From NCBI GenBank assembly GCA_008690995.1, contig VRMN01000001.1, forward strand, positions 4,836,001-4,900,000: 64,000 nt of DNA. The letters are read 5' to 3'. Under the pieces are notes generated by a model. It searched no databases, was not told the DNA's origin, and saw only the letters and a program-made list of their open reading frames with translations. The stretch is from Porphyridium purpureum (Eukaryota > Rhodophyta > Bangiophyceae > Porphyridiales > Porphyridiaceae). Numbering within the stretch: position 1 is the first letter of the stretch; each line of letters opens with the position of its first letter. The position numbers were made by a program, and so were the translations under genes. This document shows positions 18,879-28,200 of this stretch, piece after piece.

Positions 18879-20675
18879 TCACGACGCAAACGACTCGTGG
18901 TAGCCGTCTGAGAACGGGTCGCGCGGCAGCAGGTTGGCCAGCGCGCTCAGAAACGCCAGCTGCTCGTCGGTGAGCGCGCCGACCTCAATGTCGCCGCCGT
19001 TGGGTTCGTTTGGTCCGTTCGGTCCGTTCGGGTTGAAGGGTCCGCGTTGCTGTACTGCGTTGCCACGCGACTGATGCGGTTGCGGATCCCGCGGCCGGCG
19101 CCCTTCGACTTGATCACGATACGCCATGCTTTGGGCGCGCGTCGGTTGCGCGTCTCGCAGGGCGGTCAGAAGATCTGCGTGCGTCAGGTGATCCAGTGTT
19201 GGCCGCGCGTCTGTGCTCAACTCGCCTTCGTCTGCGCTGTTCACCCCGCCATTCCGTCTCGGCACGTGGCTCACCAACAGCCCAGATGATGAGCTCGACA
19301 CCGACAGCGAACGCATGATCACCAGTTGGACTGCACTCCGGCACACCTCGCTCAGGTCTGCCCCACTATATCCGTGTGTCTGCGCAGCAAGCTCAGCGTA
19401 GTTGACGTCTGGCGCGACGTCCATACCGCTGAGTGTTTTGCGCAAAATCACTTCTCGGTCCGCCGCATTCGGCAAGTCGATAAAGTACGAGCGCGGCATG
19501 CGGCGAAGAATCGCAGGGTCAATGTCCCACGGACGATTGGTAGCTCCGACCACTATAATGGAACCACGCAGCAGAAGGCCGTCCCAGAGCGCCATGAACT
19601 CGGCCTTCATGTCGCGCGATACTTCACTGTCCCCGCTGGACCGCGAGCGAAACAGCGCGTCCATTTCGTCGATGAAGATTAAGCAGGGCTGCACGCGCTG
19701 CTGCAAAGCAAGCTCAGCGTAGTTGACGTCTGGCGCGACGTCCATACCGCTGAGTGTTTTGCGCAAAATCACTTCTCGGTCCGCCGCATTCGGCAAGTCG
19801 ATAAAGTACGAGCGCGGCATGCGGCGAAGAATCGCAGGGTCAATGTCCCACGGACGATTGGTAGCTCCGACCACTATAATGGAACCACGCAGCAGAAGGC
19901 CGTCCCAGAGCGCCATGAACTCGGCCTTCATGTCGCGCGATACTTCACTGTCCCCGCTGGACCGCGAGCGAAACAGCGCGTCCATTTCGTCGATGAAGAT
20001 TAAGCAGGGCTGCACGCGCTGCGCAAACGAGAAGAGCGCAGTCACGATGTGGTTTGTCTCGCCCACCCATTTGGAGAGCAGGCTGCTCGCAGAAATGTTG
20101 ATGAATCGTGCGCCAGACTCTTTTGCCAGCGCTTTCGCGAGCATTGTCTTTCCCGTGCCCGGCGGCCCGTACAGCATGACACCTGGTGCAGGTCGGAGAA
20201 GTGGACTTTGCTGCGTTAGCGTAGGACTGACAAACGGAAGAATGATGGTATCAATCAGCGATCGCTTGACCGCAGTGAGCCCACCAATATCGACGAAGCC
20301 CGTCTCCACCTGCTCCGGAAAAATAAGATCTGTCGCAATCAGCTTTTCGTGCTCAGAGAGACCCACGAGCTTCGCGCGGTCGACGCCGTGCTCTTCCAGT
20401 TCATCTATAGTCGTGTCAACCGCCTTTTTCGATGCTTTATCCTCAGGATAGAAAAGTCGCTCAACAATGCGCGCGCTACACCACACAAAGAGCAGGGACA
20501 CGCCGCTTGCCACCACCTGATTCAATATAATAGTCGCCAGCGACGGCCCGTCCGAGCCGGCGTCTATCCATGACTCATCGTCCGCCAACTCCGAAAGGCC
20601 TCCCGCCGTGTCCATCTCGCGAATGCCGCGCCGTATTGCGGCAATCATGTCCGGGGATTCCTCAAAGCCCTTCAT
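18879..20675 (-). CDS. MSP1: Msp1/ATAD1-type AAA ATPase with internally duplicated core
   Basis: Msp1/ATAD1 extracts mislocalised tail-anchored proteins from the mitochondrial outer membrane or peroxisomes. An N-terminal membrane segment lies at ~46-70 (TIILNQVVASGVSLLFVW). The AAA domain begins FVDIGGLTAVKRSL, with Walker A GPPGTGKT at ~170-177 and a pore loop SKWVGE near 202. Walker B (IFIDEMDALF), sensor 1 (GATNRP) and the arginine-finger region (ILRRMPRSYF) then occur twice: residues ~219-323 are repeated exactly as ~326-430. Without the 107-residue repeat the protein would be 491 residues, still longer than the usual ~360-400. The C-terminal ~130 residues are low complexity (NPNGPNGPNEPN) and acidic. 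The start is an ATG. A functional hexamer is doubtful with two Walker B segments, so this is either a very recent duplication, a sequence-assembly artefact, or a protein tolerating the insert. Confidence 0.88.
   Translation of the reverse strand: MKGFEESPDMIAAIRRGIREMDTAGGLSELADDESWIDAGSDGPSLATIILNQVVASGVSLLFVWCSARIVERLFYPEDKASKKAVDTTIDELEEHGVDRAKLVGLSEHEKLIATDLIFPEQVETGFVDIGGLTAVKRSLIDTIILPFVSPTLTQQSPLLRPAPGVMLYGPPGTGKTMLAKALAKESGARFINISASSLLSKWVGETNHIVTALFSFAQRVQPCLIFIDEMDALFRSRSSGDSEVSRDMKAEFMALWDGLLLRGSIIVVGATNRPWDIDPAILRRMPRSYFIDLPNAADREVILRKTLSGMDVAPDVNYAELALQQRVQPCLIFIDEMDALFRSRSSGDSEVSRDMKAEFMALWDGLLLRGSIIVVGATNRPWDIDPAILRRMPRSYFIDLPNAADREVILRKTLSGMDVAPDVNYAELAAQTHGYSGADLSEVCRSAVQLVIMRSLSVSSSSSGLLVSHVPRRNGGVNSADEGELSTDARPTLDHLTHADLLTALRDAQPTRAQSMAYRDQVEGRRPRDPQPHQSRGNAVQQRGPFNPNGPNGPNEPNGGDIEVGALTDEQLAFLSALANLLPRDPFSDGYHESFAS
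19386..20022. repeat. Tandem 316-bp direct duplication (321-bp period) inside the Msp1-like gene
   Basis: The copies at 19386-19701 and 19707-20022 appear identical base for base by eye. They are separated by the five bases TGCAA. The period of 321 bp is 107 codons, so the reading frame is kept across the junction. The junction bases are not present at either outer boundary. Confidence 0.93.
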
Positions 20676-20916
20676 CTTGCACGCCTCGCCACTCGTACAG
20701 GCACAGGCCGCCAGGGCCGCGACCGCTTGCTCTTCGTACCAACACGCGGCAACGACCTTTGCGCGCTATGCTCGTCCGGGCACCATTCACACAGGAAACT
20801 GCGCGACCTCACCAATTCTGCTGGGGATCGTCTTGCTCGAGAAGTGCGTGGTGGGGACGCTGGTGAGACGCGGGGGGTTTGACAGATAGTTTATGTGCTA
20901 GTATTGGCTATATGAA

Positions 20917-22476
20917 TTACTCGCTTGCCGAGCTGTTCACAATGGAGCTCTGGAGCCTGACCTCGTACGAGTGGATGATGCGGGCAATGCCAAGCAGTAT
21001 CTTCTGTTTCGCGTCGTCCAGCTCCTGCGTGGACAGCGAGAGCGTGAGCATCGCGCTGACATAAAGCGTGCAGCCGCCGTCCGCAGTCAGGTCGCAGATG
21101 TAAGCGCGTGAGTATTCGGTCTCCTCCACGACTGGGTTATCGTGCAAGGAGTTACGAATGTCGAATGCGATCGATTCACCGAAAAAGGTGAGTTCTGGCT
21201 TGATCGGGACTTTGTGCTCGAAATGCGAATAGAGCTGTCGCGACTCGTTGTACAGCACGCTGTCAATAAACTTGCTGTTTGGGACGATGATTTGTCGCAT
21301 GTTTTCCGTTCGTAACGTTGTGCGCGACACACCAATCGACTCGACACGCCCACGAAATCCAAGTAAATCTGGCGTCGAGATAAGATCATTCTCATTGAAT
21401 GGACGTTGGATGTACATGATTAGCCCTCCAAACCCGTTTTCGATAAAGTTCTGAGAGGCGAAACCTATAGCAATACCGGACGCACCGCCGAAAGCCACGA
21501 GCGCGCCCAGGTCGAGACCGGCGTAAAAGCGCAACATGGACACAAACAGCACGGCTGTAAACACATACCCTACGCCCTTGACTGTTAAAATCAGCTCTCG
21601 TCGTCGTTGCTCCGTCTCCGGGTCTAGCATAACGCTTTGGTCTCGGTGCATCTGGGAGACTTCATACGCCGCTTCCTTGTTCCAGTGGAATACAAATGAG
21701 GCGGTCAGAATCGACACAATAACGCGGAGCGGCTTGATCAGATAGACTGCAAAACCGCGCTTCTGTGCCAGGAGGAGCAGCCAACGCGTACCGATGAGAA
21801 AGAACACAAGGGGACGCAGCTCCTGTCGTGATGACTGGAAAAAGCTACGCACCATCAAAGACGAGTACTCCGAGGCCAGCGCAACATTAACAGGCGTGCC
21901 TTCGCTCGCAGATTTGTCGCGCTTCATCCACTTTATAGCCATGAACCGCACCTTGGCAGCGACACGCGCAATCACCTTAATCACGTACGGCAGCACAGTG
22001 CTAAACGCGAGCGCCAGCAGAAATATCACCAGCTCTTCTAAAATTCTGAATCTCAGCTCGCCGCGATGGTATTTCAATTTCTCTCTCACGAAATTCTCAA
22101 GCGGCGCTGTGCCCCGGAGCAGAAAATTCTCTGGCGCATCTGCCATGTCCAGCGTGTCGACCATCGACTTGACCACGTTCTCTGCCGAACCGCGTGCAGC
22201 CGCATCTCCCATACACACCAACGGAGACGCATTCACGGAACGTTTGCGGACGGTACAATTTGAGCGACGAATGCACAGCCCTTTCACGCCCCCGCCTGAA
22301 TGCAGGCGCTGCCGCGCTGCGCCATGCGCGGCGCGCACGACGCTCAGCCCAAATGCAAAGACCATTATCACAACGCCTTTCCGCGCCTCCGCACGACAGA
22401 CGTGGTCCACGTCCGACGCACCGACGCACCGACTCAGCGATCTGGCGCTTTCGGCATGCGCATCGACAGCGGTCAT
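20917..22476 (-). CDS. MscS-like mechanosensitive ion channel, probably plastid
   Basis: MscS/MSL channels open under membrane tension and relieve osmotic stress. This 519-residue protein has an N-terminal ~100 residues rich in Arg, Ala and Cys, then four to five membrane segments (for example LVIFLLALAFSTVLPYVIKV and RPLVFFLIGTRWLLLLA). The pore helix and beta domain signature follows at about 325: GGASGIAIGFASQNFIENGF, then QRPFNENDLI, RTTLRTENMRQIIVPNSKFIDS and a C-terminal beta/alpha domain. The N-terminus and organisation resemble plastid MSL2/3. An internal ATG at codon 38 (MVFAFGLSVV) would give a more typical hydrophobic leader, so the true start is uncertain. The gene ends 240 bp from the Msp1-like start on the same strand. 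Confidence 0.9.
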   Translation of the reverse strand: MTAVDAHAESARSLSRCVGASDVDHVCRAEARKGVVIMVFAFGLSVVRAAHGAARQRLHSGGGVKGLCIRRSNCTVRKRSVNASPLVCMGDAAARGSAENVVKSMVDTLDMADAPENFLLRGTAPLENFVREKLKYHRGELRFRILEELVIFLLALAFSTVLPYVIKVIARVAAKVRFMAIKWMKRDKSASEGTPVNVALASEYSSLMVRSFFQSSRQELRPLVFFLIGTRWLLLLAQKRGFAVYLIKPLRVIVSILTASFVFHWNKEAAYEVSQMHRDQSVMLDPETEQRRRELILTVKGVGYVFTAVLFVSMLRFYAGLDLGALVAFGGASGIAIGFASQNFIENGFGGLIMYIQRPFNENDLISTPDLLGFRGRVESIGVSRTTLRTENMRQIIVPNSKFIDSVLYNESRQLYSHFEHKVPIKPELTFFGESIAFDIRNSLHDNPVVEETEYSRAYICDLTADGGCTLYVSAMLTLSLSTQELDDAKQKILLGIARIIHSYEVRLQSSIVNSSASE

Positions 22477-24178
22477 CCACAGCTCACCAGATCAACAGCC
22501 GCTGCTCCAGTCATCACGCTCTCGGCACCGGCGCACTGAACACCCTCCCAATTGGAGTACAGCTCGAGGGAAGTACCGATGCTCCAAGCGTACATCGTTG
22601 TAAGTGTAAGCACATGTGATGTTCTGTTGTTGCTTTTGGGCCCACGTGTGAGAATCGTTGAGAAAGTGACAGCGTGGGCTACTTGGTGCAGGCAAGAGCT
22701 GGTGTGCGGCTTCTGTTGCGCGGGTATTTCAGGTAGCGCGAGGTCGAGGCTGGACAACTTGGCGTGTCATGTGGTAGAGCAGCAGAGGAGAGAGCCAGGC
22801 GCAAAGAATAGAAGCAGCAGAGGTCAGCAAGAAGAGCAGATTGGAGTGCGTTTGGTAGAAAAGATGGTGGCTGGACGAGGAACAATGCAGCAGTGCCAGA
22901 CGCGCCGCGCTGAGCTTCATGAAGCCGAACTGGAGCAGTGGGGCCTCGCGATCAAGGCGACTGGAAGCGGTGTGCGTGATTCTGTCATTGGGATCTTGCC
23001 ATCCTCGAAGAAGCGCTCGGCAAACGACAACAAGTCGCTTCGTCAGAGGAATCAGGAGGACAGCGGGTTCACGTCCACTTCGCATTCTGCATTGGCTTCC
23101 GGCATTGACGTTTCTCCTGAGGACGCTGCCGCAACATTGTAGGCGTGAGTTCTTGAGCAATGATCTGAGTAAATGCAAACAACCTGGGAATTCTTTTCGG
23201 AGTTTGAGCACAAGCTGTCCAAGTCATGAACCGGCTGAGCTCGGCTCCCATTTTGCATGAACGGCTTCCGAAGCTGGAAAGCAAGAGCAAGCTATGCGAT
23301 ATGCGTCTGGCGAGAATGAAAGTGTAAAGACTGAGAGTAAGCACGTGGTGGAACACCAAGTTTCAGATTATATCCCCTTTGCGCGGCGCACTTCCGGGTC
23401 TCTTCATGGCGGGATACTAGCAATGTGGTATCAATAGTAGCTTTGCGTACGCTTCTGCGAGGGGGCGAGACAGACGAGGAATTCCACCCTGAAGTTGCGA
23501 ATCTCACGCTGGTAGATGTTCTTCCTGAGGAAGCGGCCAGTTTGCGTATAAATTTCCGTTCAGTCGGGAACCTGAACGCAGACCGACCACAAGTTGAATG
23601 GGCACAGCAGCGTGGCATCATTTGACTCTCACAAGTGCAAATGAATATCTCCTTGGAGATCACAGCAGTGGAATGGTGGTTGACCGTAACCATCTACAAA
23701 GGTGCGTGTGTGGTCCATCTAGTCTGCTGACCGAAATGTGCTCCCAGACTAAATGTACACCATTAATATTTCCTGCATCGCAACGGGAGCGGATAAACCC
23801 GAGCTCCCGCATTGTGCACTTGCCGGAATTGAAAATGTATTGCGAACTTCTAGCACATGACCGCATGTCCCATGGAGGCAAGCTATTGTTGGGCATGGCG
23901 CACCGAAGGAGACAGGCGGAGACGTCGCCATGGATGAGTGCGCACCAAGCCGAGAGGCGCTTATGCCCTGTGAAGTAAGCCAAGGAGTCGCACTGGTGGG
24001 TGTGGGGTGGGTGGACATTGACTAGCGTCGACGCATGTGTGGCCAAGACTCCACAAGCGGTACGCGACCACACGCCTTGATCTCCTCAACTGGATGAACA
24101 AGAGTCCGGCGATAAGCTGGATTTTGCCCGCGTCCTTTGCATTTAATCCTCTGTATTTTTGGTATCGAAGAAAAAGTA

Positions 24179-24202
24179 TGTGTGTGTGTGTGTGTGTGTG
24201 TG
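24179..24202. repeat. (TG)12 microsatellite
   Basis: Twelve uninterrupted TG dinucleotides lie in the gene-poor region. Confidence 0.95.
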
Positions 24203-24756
24203 CAACAGGTTGAAGTGCTGTCTGGGCTGTTCAACAAGGAGCTCAAGCAAGACACAAATCTGAGTGCGAATGCAAGACACACCGAGATGACAGAACGATC
24301 CCGACGTATGTGCCTTACATGAACCTTCTTTCGTTTGCGGAGGACTCTGAATTGTCGGCCTTGGCGAGGCTCTTGACGCCCCAAGGCATTGGCTTGCGCA
24401 CCGCGAGGATAAGAGGACACCTTACCGTGGTAGCCAGAACCATGCCATTATCCACGAGGCGCACGCAGGTCGGATTCTCTACGGAGGGCAGCCGCATCAG
24501 GGAGAACTCCTTTTGTACGGTCGGAGTGTGGCTCACCTTGTGGCCGCAGGAGTGTTTCACATTACACGGCTTTGCGGAGGTCTTGGCACCAGAAGGATCT
24601 CGTACAGGAGCCGGGCCGCTTCGCAGCACGTGTCCACCGCGCTCCCACGAGCAGTACACGAATAAAGTACATGTGCGCGGGATTGAATGCGTGCGCGCTG
24701 GCAGTACCAGGTGTCCTACGCGCGCCCGTGGTGGACCAACACCACCACCAACAGCT

Positions 24757-24780
24757 AGCCAGCCAGCCAGCCAGCCAGCC
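24757..24780. repeat. (AGCC)6 tetranucleotide repeat
   Basis: Six AGCC units are followed by imperfect AACC/AACA units. They lie in the gene-poor region about 450 bp upstream of the REJ-like start codon. Confidence 0.9.
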
Positions 24781-25231
24781 AACCAACAATTGCGCGCGCG
24801 CAGGCTAAATTTAGCTGCGCTGTACTTCCGGCGTGTACTGTCCAAGGCGCATCGCACAACCGACGACAAATTTGAATTTAGCGGTAAATTCACCGTACCG
24901 TTGCCCCAGTGAGGAGGCTGTACCGCAAGCGCAGTGTGTATGAAAACCGCACCGTTTTGAAGGTGTCTTGAAGTCACATCAAATGCGTGGACACCCGTTT
25001 TGCTTTATTTTTGTCGTGTTTTGACGAATTCTGCGGGTGGGAGTTTTGGTAGTTTTGGGCTGTTTTGCATTGACACGCGGGGCAGTTCGCGTGGGCGTGT
25101 ATATGAGTGGGTGGGAAAGCGCAGCGGCGTCGCACGGAGGAGGAAGGAAAGGGGCGCTTGCAGGATCCGACACGTGAAACGCGGAGTGTCGAAGTGGAAG
25201 AGACACAAAAGGCGCGCACGGCCCTGCGGTG

Positions 25232-28200
25232 ATGGTCGGGTCCACCAGTCGCGGTGCCGCACGGCGCGGCAGCAAGAGCGCGATGATGGGCGGCGCGGTG
25301 GTCGCGCTCGGCGTGCTCGTGTTGATCGCCATCGCGCTGAGCCCGGCAGCGGCGACGTCAGTGAGAGAGGAGGCGCGCGGGTTTGCGCGAGGGGATAGGT
25401 TGATGCACCAAGGGTTGGAAGACCTCGAATTTGATCAGTTCCTGATCCGGCAGGTCGGACCAGAGACGTGCTTTGTCGAGCCCAAGGTGCAGGAGAAGGT
25501 GCTTTTCATGAACAACTCGGCGGCGCTCGAGCTGTCGTGGGTGTTTATTGCCGAGGATGAGTTTGCAGCATCCGACTATACGTTTGAAGGTTCTTCCAAC
25601 GATCCGCTCATCCTGGTTCCCGGTTCGGATACCTCGATCAGCCTCGTTCAAAACATGGATGACCCTAAGAACGTGACGGTGACTGTCAGTTTTGAGTTCC
25701 TGCGCTGCTCTGGTGTTTTGAGCTATGAGCTGACGGCCTTGCGCGGTGGTTCCCCCGCGTGCAGCACGGCTGTTGAGATTATCGTCGCCGGTATCTGTAT
25801 CTACACGGAGGACGCTGGCGAGCCCACCGTGCGAACTGGCCGCACGGGCTCTGACCCAGACATCTTTGCCGTGGACTGGTCTAACATTCTCACGCAAGCT
25901 GAGTACACGTTCTTTTCCCGAACACAGTACCTGAACGGGCAGAACCTTACGATTGGGTTCCCCCCCGTCATTAGCGTGCCGCTGAGCGGCATTGACCCGG
26001 TCTTTGCTGGGGCGACGCAACTTATCTCGTATAATCCGGAGGTTTGCCAAATGGACGGCGGCGTGTACAATGGTGAGACGGTCGAACTGAGCAGCGATGA
26101 ATGCGGCGTAACATTTACTACTAACACCGTCGATGGCGAATGGGAGGGCTCGTTCTTCGGTGTACGATTCAACCAGTATGCGGACGGTCAGATTCTGGTT
26201 CTCTTTAACTGGGAAGAATTCATGTCCCTAGACGCCGATGGCGAGTTTGACGATGAAGTGTACCAAAACTTCATTGTGCTGAATATTACGGGCCCAGCGC
26301 CACCCGCGGTGACCGAGATCACGCCCGAGGGTCCCTTCGACAGCCTTGGTGGAGAAATCACCACGCTATATATGCTGAATGTGCGCACAGAGGATACTGT
26401 GACGCTGACCGTCGACCCAGAAGGCCAGGCGCTGGTATATACTCCCCAGTCGTGCGATACACCACCTTGCTTCACGGAGCCGTCTGTGGGTGTGCGCGTG
26501 CAGAATTTCATCGTGGCGCCTGGCACAGGTGTTGACCTGCCGTGGCGACTGGACGTCTTCCGGGCCGATGAAGGCGGTGAGGTGCAGGCAGTGGACTTGA
26601 CGCAGCCGCCATACCTCTACGATTACTTTTTGATCCGTGCGCTCGACCCCACGGTGGGACCTGAGACTGGAGGTATCACGATCACCGGTGGTGCCAATGA
26701 GATTCAGAACTGGGATGCGAATCGAGATTACTTTCTGTTTGGGGATATTCAGGTGCCGTCTGAATATATTATCTCGTCCGAGCCATTTGACATGTTCTAC
26801 CTGGAGTTTGAGTTACCTCCGCGCTTCATCATTGGCGCTGACTTTGTGTACGATGTCAGTGTTGTCGTGGACGGTGTTGTGGTATTCTTGGACCAATTTA
26901 CGTATCTCCCGGCCGAGATTGTCGTGACTATTGATAACATTGGTGCATCCCGCACGGGTCCGAAGGCATTTACGATTGGTGCATGCGTTCCGACGGAGTG
27001 GTTCGCCGACATCCGTCCGGCGTTTGTCCTGCCTAGCACGACATACCGCTGGACTATCTTTGATGTGACGGACGGCGTACAGGTGCCGATTGACAACCCG
27101 ACAGATCCTGTGCTTAATTTCGATGGCTTCTTCTTCACTGCGGATCACACCTACACGTTCAACCTTACGGCGACTTATGTGGCGAAGGATGCAGACGGGA
27201 ATGATGTATTTATTGTGGGCAGCGATCAGGTGACTGTGTTCAAATCGCCTTTGCCGAACATTGGTGTCAACATTTTGCCGCCTCTCGAGCGTGGTGTGAC
27301 AGATCCAAATGTTCCGCTGCGTGTGCAAGTGCTGATCACTATCCCAGATTTTGAAGGCTGCTTGGAAATCAACGACTTTTCGATCACGTACGTGTGGACT
27401 TATGGAAACAGTCCATCGCAGACGTTCAGCGCTAATTCGCAAAACATATTCCCAGGTGGCGCGACACCGACCAAGTTTGGGCGAGAGTACACAATCGAGA
27501 CGAGCCGTCTTATTGTTGGTGACACAGAGATCAGTTGTGTCGCCACTTTGGACGAAAATCCGTCAATCACTGGTATGGACACCGAGAGCATCACGGTTCG
27601 GGAGTTGCCGCTGCGTGCTTTGGTGAACGGTGGTGTTGCACGTATTGATGGGCACTCGACCGACGCGAACCTCTTCCTCACGGGCGCGCTTTCGTATGAC
27701 CCGAACGTCGCAGACTTTAACGACGCGACTGCCGGCCTCACGTATCGATGGACTTGCTCGTCAGGACCGGATCTGGGTTCTCTAGAGCTCGGCTGCGGCT
27801 CTGCGGCCGTACCTACATCGACTGCCAGGGAGAACTCGGTTAGCGCAGCGTCCCTCGCGAGTGCTCTGGGAGGTGCGGACGAGCTGTTCATTGTTTACAC
27901 ACTGACAGTCTCAAAGAATGCACGCCCCTCGGGTTCGTTTTCGACGGCTGTGCAAGTGGTCAGTAGCGGCGGCTCGCAGAGTGGTTCGCCGGCAGTGCAG
28001 GTTTCAAACTCGTTGAACCAGCTGGTGGATCTGTCCAAGGTCGGCTTTTACGAGGACATTCAGATCACGCCGCTTCTTCTCGACGAAGATGCTGCATTTA
28101 CGGTGTCCTACGAGATTTTGGCCCCTGTAGAAGACGCTGGACGAATCGCAGACTTTGCGGCGGTCTTGCCAGGATACTGGGACCCGAACAATCCAGATAC

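Larger units (their letters stand above)
22477..25231. other. 2.75-kb region with no convincing gene
   Basis: This is the longest apparently empty stretch in the window, where other gaps run from tens of base pairs to about 1.2 kb. Open frames up to 220 codons exist on both strands (for example around 22579-23142 plus, 24315-24977 minus, 24310-24912 plus), but they overlap each other, contain repeat-encoded runs such as WLAGWLAGWLA, and match no family. It includes a (TG)12 microsatellite and an (AGCC)6 run. A possible 5' splice-like GTAAGT lies near 22599. It may hold a noncoding RNA, an intron-containing or fast-evolving gene, or long UTRs of the MscS and REJ-like genes, which diverge from it. 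Confidence 0.5.

Noticed and set aside
22552-23142. 196-codon plus-strand open frame
   Set aside because: Starts at a TTG, no family resemblance, composition unlike neighbouring proteins.
24315-24977. 220-codon minus-strand frame and an overlapping 200-codon plus-strand frame
   Set aside because: They contradict each other and include the AGCC repeat translated as WLAGWLAGWLA.
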